A stretch of DNA of 35,888 nucleotides from Syntrophales bacterium (GTDB taxonomy: Bacteria > Desulfobacterota > Syntrophia > Syntrophales > UBA2210): positions 1 to 35,888 of the forward strand of contig JAQULO010000014.1 of NCBI GenBank assembly GCA_028718565.1, written 5' to 3'. Each line of letters begins with the position of its first letter. Position 1 is the stretch's first letter. Shown piece after piece: positions 16,666 through 24,930 of the stretch. The notes below the pieces were generated by a model, which saw only the letters and a program-made list of their open reading frames with translations, did not search any database and had not been told where the DNA came from. The translations under genes and the position numbers were made by a program.

Positions 16666-18309
16666 TTGTTGGCCGCAGGGGGGATAATAGCGATTCAGGA
16701 AGCGATCCTTCCCGTTGATATTGGCGGGGGTCTTTCCCGTCTGAACACGAGATTGCGGGGTGGTGAAAGGATTGGGGCTTCCGTTCAATTTTGCGATCTG
16801 ATGCGGGGAGAGTATCCGACAACCGGTGATGATGTGGTGGATTGTCAGGAACTGTGTGAAGAAGGGGATGGGAATACGGCGGAAAGTTTTCAGACTGTGA
16901 GAGAAGTTCGGCTGTCAGGGCCAGGGGTGAGGGGTGGAGCAAAAGAGGGCACTGTTTCGGACTCGGATAAAATCAACGAAAAAAGCAAGGTGGCGGTCTG
17001 GGATCTTTTTCAGGTTGAGGGGGAGTGCAGGGGTACGGGGAAAAGCATTCAGGTCGTGAAAGAAGATCAACTGTCAGGGGTGGGAGTGAGGGATGGAGCA
17101 AAGGAGGTCACTGCTGTAGCCTTGTCGGGCAAGGTAAATGAAAAAAGCGAGATGCGGGATCTTCTTCAGGTTGAGGGGGATTATAGAGGTACAGGGAAAA
17201 GCATCCAGATCGTGAAAGGAGGCTTGTTGTCGGAGATGGAGATGAAGGATAACACCCGAAAAGCTGCCGCACGATCTGAGAAAGAGAGTACAAGCACGGG
17301 TTCAGACTTAGGTAAGATCAAAGAGAAAAGCAAGGTGGCGGTCCGGGATCTTTTGCGGGTTGAGGGGGGGTATAGGGATACAGGAAAAAGCACTCAGGTC
17401 GTGAAAGAGGGCTTGCTGTCGGAGATGGCGATGAAGGATAACACCCGAAAAGCTGCCGTACGCCCTGAGAAAGACAGTACAAACACAGGGGAGATACCCC
17501 GTGATCCCCCGCTCGGTAGGTATGGAAAGGAAGGGAACCTCTCGACGGATTTGGCCTCCATGAGATCGAACTCGAAGAATGCTCAAAGATATCATATGGC
17601 GCAGGTCGAAGGCAATTCCGACGGCAATGCAAAAGGCCAGGTCCGGCAAGATACGATGATGAGTGGGGGGTACGTGAAAGAGGTCGTATCCCCCGATAGC
17701 AAGCCTGCTGCCGATACCCGTGGAGATATCGGGGAGCTCTCTCTGCTGTTGGTGCATGAGGGTGTACGTGGTCCTTTTTCCAAGGTGCGGAGTGCCACTG
17801 TGGACAGGATTTTCCCGGAAGGATTCCAGCATGTTGTCGTACAGGGCGAGGGGTGTGTTGTCATCGATAATGCCGGAGGCATCAAGTTGCGACCTCACGT
17901 CCTCATACGTCAGATTGCGGATACAGTGGGTGCAAGGCCGGCGAGTGAATCCGGAAGGATACGGATGGTGTTGAATCCTCCTCATCTCGGCACGGTGGAT
18001 ATGGATGTATCAATTAGAAACAATAAAGTTTTTGCGGTTCTGCACACCGACAGCAATGATGTGAAACACGCGCTGCAATCGAACATGGAACAGCTCAAGG
18101 TATCTTTTCATAATCAGGGACTCACCGTGGATAGTATCAGCGTATTTCTCCACGACAAATCCGACGGCGCGCAGTGCGGCTTTACAGGGGAATCACCGCA
18201 CAGAGAGGACAGCGGGGGGGATGAAGGTCAGTTGCCGGAAGACAGGGAAGAACCATTTCCGGTGAAGGGGCATCCGGGTATCGACGGGTGCGTCAATGTA
18301 TTTGCGTAA
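16666..18309 (+). CDS. fliK: Flagellar hook-length control protein FliK (revised TTG start; ORF track starts at 16615)
   Basis: C-terminal Flg_hook-like region RIRMVLNPPHLGTVDMDVSIRNNKVFAVLHTDSNDVKHALQSNMEQLKVSFHNQGLTVDSISV; upstream of flgD; GAGGGGG RBS before TTG. Confidence 0.85.
   Translation: MLAAGGIIAIQEAILPVDIGGGLSRLNTRLRGGERIGASVQFCDLMRGEYPTTGDDVVDCQELCEEGDGNTAESFQTVREVRLSGPGVRGGAKEGTVSDSDKINEKSKVAVWDLFQVEGECRGTGKSIQVVKEDQLSGVGVRDGAKEVTAVALSGKVNEKSEMRDLLQVEGDYRGTGKSIQIVKGGLLSEMEMKDNTRKAAARSEKESTSTGSDLGKIKEKSKVAVRDLLRVEGGYRDTGKSTQVVKEGLLSEMAMKDNTRKAAVRPEKDSTNTGEIPRDPPLGRYGKEGNLSTDLASMRSNSKNAQRYHMAQVEGNSDGNAKGQVRQDTMMSGGYVKEVVSPDSKPAADTRGDIGELSLLLVHEGVRGPFSKVRSATVDRIFPEGFQHVVVQGEGCVVIDNAGGIKLRPHVLIRQIADTVGARPASESGRIRMVLNPPHLGTVDMDVSIRNNKVFAVLHTDSNDVKHALQSNMEQLKVSFHNQGLTVDSISVFLHDKSDGAQCGFTGESPHREDSGGDEGQLPEDREEPFPVKGHPGIDGCVNVFA
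16972..17490 (+). repeat. Degenerate in-frame tandem repeats in fliK (three units of ~54-61 aa, plus a partial upstream copy)
   Basis: Units begin INEKSKVAVWDLFQVEG, VNEKSEMRDLLQVEG and IKEKSKVAVRDLLRVEG; units 2-3 share LLSExxMKDNTRKAA. Confidence 0.85.
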
Positions 18310-18336
18310 ATCACGTTTTATTGAGGAGCGGACACA

Positions 18337-18996
18337 ATGGCGACCGTAGACAGTGTAACTGGAAACGCACATCAATATGGCAGCGAGGGCACGAGTGTTT
18401 TGGGGAAGAATGATTTTCTGAATATGCTGGTGGCGCAGCTCCAGAATCAGGATCCCCTCAATCCGATGAATGGGGAGGATTTCACGGCTCAACTGGCCCA
18501 GTTCTCGAGTCTTGAACAGTTGAGCAATGTTAATGACAATATGGAGTCTTTACTGCTGTATAACAATGTGTTGTGCAATTACGAGTCGGTGGGCCTTATA
18601 GGCAAGGAAATAACGGCCAAAGGGTCTCAGATTGTTGTTGATGGAGGGTCGGCGGATATAATCTACAATCTTCCGGAAGATGCTCGGGAGGTGACGATAG
18701 AAATATATGACATGGCCGGAGATCGTGTCGACACCCTTGAATATGAATCTCAGGCGAGCGGAGTAAACACGGTGTCGTGGGATTGCAGTGACAGAGAAAA
18801 GGGGGTGTATTCCTTCAGCGTATCCGCAAAAAACAGTGAGGAAGAATCTCTCGCTGTCGAGACGATGCTTGTAGGGATTGTTGATGGCGTGAATTTCAAG
18901 GGTTCTCAGACCTACCTTTCTGTTGATGGGCAAGACATCCTTATCGGAGACGTGATCTCCGTAAAGGGTATGGGCGTGACAGCTCTTAATCTATAG
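18337..18996 (+). CDS. flgD: Flagellar hook assembly protein FlgD
   Basis: LGKNDFLNMLVAQLQNQDPLNPMNGEDFTAQLAQFSSLEQL. Confidence 0.97.
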   Translation: MATVDSVTGNAHQYGSEGTSVLGKNDFLNMLVAQLQNQDPLNPMNGEDFTAQLAQFSSLEQLSNVNDNMESLLLYNNVLCNYESVGLIGKEITAKGSQIVVDGGSADIIYNLPEDAREVTIEIYDMAGDRVDTLEYESQASGVNTVSWDCSDREKGVYSFSVSAKNSEEESLAVETMLVGIVDGVNFKGSQTYLSVDGQDILIGDVISVKGMGVTALNL

Positions 18997-19019
18997 ACGT
19001 AAGAAAAGGAGAGATAACG

Positions 19020-20258
19020 ATGGGGAATTCTTTGTATTCGGGGATATCGGGGCTCAATGCCTGCGAGCGGCAGATGGACATAATCGGCAATAATATCGCC
19101 AATACCAACACGATAGGCTTTAAATCGGGCAAGATGTACTTTTCCGATATTTTGAGTCAGAGCATGGCTGGCGGGATGCAGATAGGGCGTGGTGTCTCCG
19201 TGATTGATATAGAAACCCAATTTGCTCCCGGTTCCTTTGAAACGACATCGAACGCCACGGATCTTTCTATAAATGGTGATGGGTTCTTTATTGTAAAGGA
19301 TCAGGATAACGCCCAGTACTATACCAGGGCCGGTGCGTTTAATATAGATGCAGATGGGTATCTCGTCAATCTGAACGGGTACAGGGTTCAGGGATTGACG
19401 GGGACCGTTGGTGCCGAAACAATGGGAGATATTCCTCTGAGAGATGCCCAATCGGTCCCGGTAGCTACCACGGGGGTTTCCGCAGGGGTAAATCTGGATG
19501 CCGAAACGCCGGAGGATGGTACCTTCTATGTGTCTCAGACCATCTATGATTCCCTCGGTGCCAGACACACCCTGAACTTGGAGTTCATCAAAACGGCGAC
19601 TGCCGGTGAGTGGTCATACCACGCGTATATGGATGATGTGGAATCGGATACCACCGCTGCCGCTCCCGGAACGATCACCTTTGAATCGGATGGAACCCTT
19701 GATCCCGATCAACTGGATGTAATATTGAATTTTAATGACTTTCAGGCCAATTATCTTAACACCGGAGCAGAGATCGGCGATGCCAACGATATTGTATGGG
19801 TATTGGCGGGTGATCAGATCAGCACGGTAAAGCCCGAAGCGGTAACATCATACGCCAGCACCTCGGTTATGAGGACGTTGAGTCAGGATGGATACGCTTC
19901 GGGTGTTCTGACTAGTGTGAGTGTCGGGCAGCAGGGGGAAATTGTCGGTTATTTTACCAATGGGCAGACATCGAACCTGGGCTATCTTGCTTTGGCGGAG
20001 TTTTCAAATCCCTGGGGGTTGAGCCAGATGGGGGCGAACCTCTATTGCACGACAACGGAGTCTGGGGAAGGCATAATCAATCAGGCCGGAACGGGGGGGA
20101 TGGGCTCCATCATTTCGAATTCTCTCGAGATGTCGAATACCGATATAGCCACGGAATTTATCAATATGATTACCGCTCAGCGGGCCTATCAGGCAAATGC
20201 AAAGGTTGTTCAGACCGCGGATACGATGATGGGAGATCTTATGAGCATCAAACGGTAG
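19020..20258 (+). CDS. flgE: Flagellar hook protein FlgE
   Basis: MGNSLYSGISGLNACERQMDIIGNNIANTNTIGFKSG; C-terminal MSNTDIATEFINMITAQRAYQANAKVVQTADTMM. Confidence 0.97.
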   Translation: MGNSLYSGISGLNACERQMDIIGNNIANTNTIGFKSGKMYFSDILSQSMAGGMQIGRGVSVIDIETQFAPGSFETTSNATDLSINGDGFFIVKDQDNAQYYTRAGAFNIDADGYLVNLNGYRVQGLTGTVGAETMGDIPLRDAQSVPVATTGVSAGVNLDAETPEDGTFYVSQTIYDSLGARHTLNLEFIKTATAGEWSYHAYMDDVESDTTAAAPGTITFESDGTLDPDQLDVILNFNDFQANYLNTGAEIGDANDIVWVLAGDQISTVKPEAVTSYASTSVMRTLSQDGYASGVLTSVSVGQQGEIVGYFTNGQTSNLGYLALAEFSNPWGLSQMGANLYCTTTESGEGIINQAGTGGMGSIISNSLEMSNTDIATEFINMITAQRAYQANAKVVQTADTMMGDLMSIKR

Positions 20259-20359
20259 CGTCTTGACAGAGACCGGCAATTGGCAAAGACATCGGAGGTT
20301 GCCTCTCCGCACGGAGGCGTCAAATGAATGACGTCACGGCAAAAAATCTTTCCCCTCAC

Positions 20360-20384
20360 GGGGGGGGGCGTTCCGCCCCCCCCC
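20360..20384 (+). terminator. Perfect 11-bp hairpin GGGGGGGGGCG-TTC-CGCCCCCCCCC; candidate terminator after flgE
   Basis: Inverted repeat read directly; only a short T stretch follows (TTTCGG). Confidence 0.6.
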
Positions 20385-20442
20385 TTTCGGTTATATACCC
20401 GTATTGTTGACTAAATCGAGGTCTTCCTTTGCACATCCCTTC

Positions 20443-20458
20443 TGGTACGTTATTTGCT
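20443..20458 (+). promoter_or_regulatory. Sigma-54 -24/-12 promoter TGGTACGTTATTTGCT
   Basis: Exact GG-N10-GC and TTGCT; upstream of motA, downstream of the hairpin. Confidence 0.82.
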
Positions 20459-20536
20459 CCCTCATCTGAAAGTACGTGAATATACCGGCTGCTGGTCGGT
20501 GTGGAGTTATCCTTCAAAGCATGGGTGGGGGTTGTA

Positions 20537-21301
20537 ATGGATCTTGGCACCATACTGGGAATGATCTGCGGTTTCGGCCTTGTCATCGTTGCCATGGGCA
20601 TGGGTGGGGGGCTTGCCTGGTTTGCGGACGGCCCCTCCGCACTAATCGTGATGGGGGGTACGCTTGGAGCGGTCCTCATTAACTATCCCCTCTCCGATAT
20701 ACTCGGTGTCATGAAGGTGGCGAAGAACGTTGTTTTTGCCCCGCCCCTGATGAAAACGGACAAGGCGATAGAGCTCCTGGTGGAGATGTCCAAGACTGCC
20801 CGGCGCGAAGGCATATTGGCCCTGGAAAACAAGGTGGACACGATCAGTGATCCTTTCTTGATAAAGGGGGTGGAACTGGTGGTAGACGGCGTGGAACCTA
20901 ATGTTCTCTCCAAGATCCTCTACACCGACCTCGAATTTGCTGAGGAGAGACACCGGCTGGGGGCAGAGATATTCACAACCATGGGGAATTTTGCGCCGGC
21001 CATGGGGATGGTGGGTACGCTGATAGGCCTGGTCAAGATGCTGATGCAGATGGATGATCCGAGTTCCATCGGGCCGGCTATGTCGGTGGCCCTTGTTACA
21101 ACCTTTTATGGTGTTATTCTGGCAAATCTTCTTTTCCTCCCTATTGCAGGCAAGTTGCGAACAAGAAGCAGTCAGGAGGTGATGGTCAAGCAACTGATCA
21201 TCAACGGGATACTGTCTGTCCAGTCGGGGGACAACCCGAGAATGGTGGAGCAAAAACTCCATTCCTTTCTGTCTCCGGACAAGCGGAACTCGATATTTTA
21301 A
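20537..21301 (+). CDS. motA: Flagellar motor stator protein MotA
   Basis: MDLGTILGMICGFGLV; FAPAMGMVGTLIGLVKMLMQMDDPSSIGPAMSVALVTTFYG; internal ATG at 20537 preceded by GGTGGGGG. Confidence 0.95.
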   Translation: MDLGTILGMICGFGLVIVAMGMGGGLAWFADGPSALIVMGGTLGAVLINYPLSDILGVMKVAKNVVFAPPLMKTDKAIELLVEMSKTARREGILALENKVDTISDPFLIKGVELVVDGVEPNVLSKILYTDLEFAEERHRLGAEIFTTMGNFAPAMGMVGTLIGLVKMLMQMDDPSSIGPAMSVALVTTFYGVILANLLFLPIAGKLRTRSSQEVMVKQLIINGILSVQSGDNPRMVEQKLHSFLSPDKRNSIF

Positions 21302-21303
21302 CG

Positions 21304-22065
21304 ATGGAACCTGAGCTTAGAAAAAAGAGTAAAGAGGGTCCCGCCGCTGTGGGGTGGGAGTCCATATACTGTTCCCTGGTACTGATTCTGGTGGCCCTTT
21401 TCGCGATGCTGGTTTCATATTCTACGGTCGAGGGTGAGCGGATGACCAACTTCATGCGGGGTTTTGACACAGAACAGCAGACCTCGGGGGAGTCATCTGT
21501 TCTGGAGCCAAGGGACACGCTGAATTTCGGTAAACCAGGCGGGGGACAAAGCAGGAATGCTCTGAGTTCATCGCAGGCCGGGACAGAAGATGATAAAAAA
21601 ATAATCACGGTTGCCATGCAAGCCCTGCAACTCTATTTTGAGAAGATGAATTCGGGAGATCTTATTGATATCAAGGAGACTGAAGCCGGATTCAGGGCCA
21701 CGCTCAACAGTAGTCTCTTGTTCCCCTCGGGAACAGCTGCCGTGGAAGAGGGGGCATATCCATATATCGATAAAATGATTGCGGTGCTGCTGGAGTTCCC
21801 CTTCTCGGTCAGGATAGAGGGGCATACGGACGATATCCCGATCCATACTCCCAGATTTTCTTCCAACTGGGAGCTGTCAACGACACGGGCGATCAATGTT
21901 ATGAGATCTTTTGTTGAAAGGGGGGAACTCTCTGCGGATAGATTGTGTGCTGTAGGGTTCGGTGAATATCATCCCATAGCATCGAATGAGACCCCCGATG
22001 GAAGACACAAAAACCGTCGGGTTGAAATCTTTTTTAATCTGGGGGGGGAAAAGTCCTCGGTTTGA
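21304..22065 (+). CDS. MotB/OmpA-like protein with non-canonical TM segment (Asp replaced by Ser) - MotB1
   Basis: TM segment WESIYCSLVLILVALFAMLVSYS; OmpA-like VRIEGHTDDIPIHTPRFSSNWELSTTRAINVM...NRRVEIFF. Confidence 0.88.
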   Translation: MEPELRKKSKEGPAAVGWESIYCSLVLILVALFAMLVSYSTVEGERMTNFMRGFDTEQQTSGESSVLEPRDTLNFGKPGGGQSRNALSSSQAGTEDDKKIITVAMQALQLYFEKMNSGDLIDIKETEAGFRATLNSSLLFPSGTAAVEEGAYPYIDKMIAVLLEFPFSVRIEGHTDDIPIHTPRFSSNWELSTTRAINVMRSFVERGELSADRLCAVGFGEYHPIASNETPDGRHKNRRVEIFFNLGGEKSSV

Positions 22066-22078
22066 CGGTGGTGTCAGT

Positions 22079-22819
22079 ATGGGAAAAAAGCGTAAGAATT
22101 CGGAAGAGCAGGGGGGAAAATGGCTGGGGACCTTTAATGATATGGTTACCCTTCTCCTGACATTTTTTGTCCTGATCTTGTCAATGTCATCCCTTGATGT
22201 TGCCCGCGTCAAAGAGGCTTCTTATTCTTTCAGTAGCGCGTTTGGGATGATGGACCGGGGGAGCGTGTCGGGTGTTAGTATCTTTGAACCCTTTATTATG
22301 CCCATGGGGGACAAGCCCCTGACGGCGGAAATGAAGAAAAAGAGGGTGTTCGATCAGATTCAGGGGATACAAGCCGTCGCCTCTGAAATGACGGAGGAGG
22401 GGATAACGGTCCTGGTGGATGAGGAGTTGTTGTTTAGGACAGGTATGGCCGACATCGAAGAAAACAGCCCCTCCTTGGATTCCCTGGGTGCAATTATCAA
22501 AAACGCTGATTGCACCATAAGGGTAGAGGGACATACCGACGATGTTCCGATACAAAACGAACAATTTACGTCCAACTGGGAACTTTCAATAGCGCGTGCC
22601 GTGAATGTTGTCAACCATCTTGTCGCCAGGGGGGGTATTTCTCCTGAGAGACTCTCTGCTTCGGGCTACGCTGATTTAAAGAGCCGGTTCCCAAAAACAA
22701 CAGAGGCTGACAGGGCGCATAACAGACGGGTCGATATTGTATTAACGTTCAGGGAAAAGGATGCGTACCCCCATGCAGCGGGCGATGCGCAAATGTCGGG
22801 ACAGACTGAGGAGGGATAG
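22079..22819 (+). CDS. motB: Flagellar motor stator protein MotB (canonical) - MotB2; track ORF starts at 21986
   Basis: WLGTFNDMVTLLLTFFVLILSMS with canonical TM Asp; OmpA-like IRVEGHTDDVPIQNEQFTSNWELS. Confidence 0.93.
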   Translation: MGKKRKNSEEQGGKWLGTFNDMVTLLLTFFVLILSMSSLDVARVKEASYSFSSAFGMMDRGSVSGVSIFEPFIMPMGDKPLTAEMKKKRVFDQIQGIQAVASEMTEEGITVLVDEELLFRTGMADIEENSPSLDSLGAIIKNADCTIRVEGHTDDVPIQNEQFTSNWELSIARAVNVVNHLVARGGISPERLSASGYADLKSRFPKTTEADRAHNRRVDIVLTFREKDAYPHAAGDAQMSGQTEEG

Positions 22820-22824
22820 GAGTA

Positions 22825-23328
22825 ATGGCAAAAGAGAAGGATGAAGAACAGGATAAAGAGATCAAAGAGGCACCTCCAAAGGGCAAGGGCCCAACAATCA
22901 AATGGATTGTAATCCTGGTTGTTGTCGTGGTCCTCGGTGTTACCGGTTTTGTGGGATGGAACTATTATGCGAACCGGACGCCCCACGGCAAGGAGGCCGT
23001 CAAGGAACAGGTGCAGGTACAACCGATCGGGTCGGTATGGTCGATGGGCGCCATGGTAGTCAATCTTATGGACAATAATGGTGATAGATATCTCAAGACG
23101 GTTGTTAATGTCGAATTGACCAGTCCGGATTGTATCGGGGAACTTGAACTCCTGAAACCGAAAATTGTCGATACCATTTTGGACCTCCTCTCGTCAAAAA
23201 GATATCAGGATATCATGGGCTTTGCCGGGAAGCAACGGCTCAGGGATGAAATTGCCATACGGATGAACAATTATCTGAGCAAGGGGCAGGTTCAGATGGT
23301 TTACTTCACGGAGTTTATTGTCCAGTAA
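22825..23328 (+). CDS. fliL: Flagellar basal body-associated protein FliL
   Basis: TM segment IKWIVILVVVVVLGVTGFVGW; C-terminal VQMVYFTEFIVQ; before fliM. Confidence 0.93.
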   Translation: MAKEKDEEQDKEIKEAPPKGKGPTIKWIVILVVVVVLGVTGFVGWNYYANRTPHGKEAVKEQVQVQPIGSVWSMGAMVVNLMDNNGDRYLKTVVNVELTSPDCIGELELLKPKIVDTILDLLSSKRYQDIMGFAGKQRLRDEIAIRMNNYLSKGQVQMVYFTEFIVQ

Positions 23329-23351
23329 CCGGAGCATCGTGAGGAGACAAG

Positions 23352-24329
23352 ATGTCTAATATACTGTCACAGGAAGAGGTTGATGCCCTTCTCGGAGGGA
23401 TCGCCGATGGTGAAGTTGTAAGGCAACCAAAGAAAGTGAGTGATAGTGACACCTCGGAGGCGCGCCCGTATGATCTTACCAGCCATGACAGAACTGTCAA
23501 TGTCAAGCTGCCGGGTCTGAATATGTCGAGTGAGCGATTTGTCAAGAGGTTTCAGGCTACCTTGTCGTCATTGCTCAAGAGGGTGGTAAGTCTGAATATC
23601 CTCTCGATCAGCATGCTGAAATACAAAGACTTTCTTAAAACGCTCCCTATCCCTACCAGTTTGCATGTCTTCAAGATGAATCCACTCAATGGGGAGGCGC
23701 TTTTTGTCGTTGAATCGCGGGTCATATTCACCCTTGTTGACATACTCTTTGGAGGAACGGGACGAGAGAGCTTTAAGGTTGAAGGAAGGGACTTTACATC
23801 GATAGAGATCAATCTGATTAAACGGGTTGTTCTAAGCGCCCTTTCCGATCTTGAGAAGTCATGGAGTTCGCTTGTGGATATCAAGGTTGTCTACGGCAGG
23901 TCGGAGATCAATCCCCAGTTCGCTCAGATCGTTGCGCCCATCGATTCCGTGTTCATTGTGAAGTTTGAAATGGAGATGGAGTATTCATCGGGAAACATGA
24001 CGTTATGTATGCCGTATTCGATGTTTGAGCCCATCAAGGAAAAACTGGAGATGGGATATACCGGGGGTGTGTCGAAAGTGGATAAAGGGGGGTGGGCACC
24101 GCGACTTAAGGAAAGCCTGAAATCACACGAGGTTGATGTCGTTGTTGAGCTGGGCAGAACGGAGCTGTGTGGCAGGGAGATCATCAATCTGAAAGAAGGG
24201 GATGTCATCTATCTGGAGCGTCATTTCATGGACGGGCTCGATATCTATGTGGAGGGTGTCCAAAAATTCAAAGGGTATCCGGGGATATATAAGGGCAACC
24301 AGGCGGTACAGGTGTCTAAAATACTATAA
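23352..24329 (+). CDS. fliM: Flagellar motor switch protein FliM
   Basis: N-terminal ILSQEEVDALLGGI CheY-binding-like motif; RPYDLTSHDR. Confidence 0.97.
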   Translation: MSNILSQEEVDALLGGIADGEVVRQPKKVSDSDTSEARPYDLTSHDRTVNVKLPGLNMSSERFVKRFQATLSSLLKRVVSLNILSISMLKYKDFLKTLPIPTSLHVFKMNPLNGEALFVVESRVIFTLVDILFGGTGRESFKVEGRDFTSIEINLIKRVVLSALSDLEKSWSSLVDIKVVYGRSEINPQFAQIVAPIDSVFIVKFEMEMEYSSGNMTLCMPYSMFEPIKEKLEMGYTGGVSKVDKGGWAPRLKESLKSHEVDVVVELGRTELCGREIINLKEGDVIYLERHFMDGLDIYVEGVQKFKGYPGIYKGNQAVQVSKIL

Positions 24330-24347
24330 AACTAGGGTGAACGTATT

Positions 24348-24902
24348 ATGGAAGAAACCGAACTGAAAGAGGGGATATCGGCACAGGAAGCTGCTGGACC
24401 GGGGGGCGTCCCAGAAGGAACGGCGGAAGGCCTGGACGCTGAAGAAGCACAATCCGATGACGAACTTGGGTGGGACGATGTTCAGGAGGAGATGAGGGCT
24501 TCAGCCGGGAAGCCCCATGAGGAGGTACTTGGATGGGATGACATTCAGGAGGAGATGGAGGCGTCGGGCAAACCCGTTCGTAAGGAGGAGGTTGGAACAG
24601 TTCGGTTCAAAGAAATTAAAAAGGGTGACACCAAAAAGGGCACGCTTGACCTGGATTGCATCCTGGATATACCCCTCACCCTGACGGTTGAATTGGGAAG
24701 AAACCGGATATTGATCAGTGATCTCCTTGAATTGAGCCAGGGTTCCGTCATAGAACTGACCAAGCTCGCGGGTGAGCCCATGGATGTTTTTGCCAACAAC
24801 AAGTTGATCGCCATGGGTGAAGTAGTCGTAGTGAATGAGAAGTTTGGGGTCAGATTGATTGATATCGCTTCTCGTGCCGAGAGGCTCAATAAACTCAAGT
24901 AA
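24348..24902 (+). CDS. fliN: Flagellar motor switch protein FliN with extended acidic N-terminus
   Basis: SpoA domain LDCILDIPLTLTVELGRNRILISDLLELSQGSVIELTKLAGEPMDVFANNKLIAMGEVVVVNEKFGVRL. Confidence 0.95.
   Translation: MEETELKEGISAQEAAGPGGVPEGTAEGLDAEEAQSDDELGWDDVQEEMRASAGKPHEEVLGWDDIQEEMEASGKPVRKEEVGTVRFKEIKKGDTKKGTLDLDCILDIPLTLTVELGRNRILISDLLELSQGSVIELTKLAGEPMDVFANNKLIAMGEVVVVNEKFGVRLIDIASRAERLNKLK
24465..24575 (+). repeat. Two-copy in-frame repeat LGWDDxQEEMxAS(A)GKP in the FliN N-terminus
   Basis: Copy 1 24465-24515, copy 2 24528-24575. Confidence 0.85.
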
Positions 24903-24930
24903 CGTTGACTTGCGAGCAGGGTGTGTTGCT

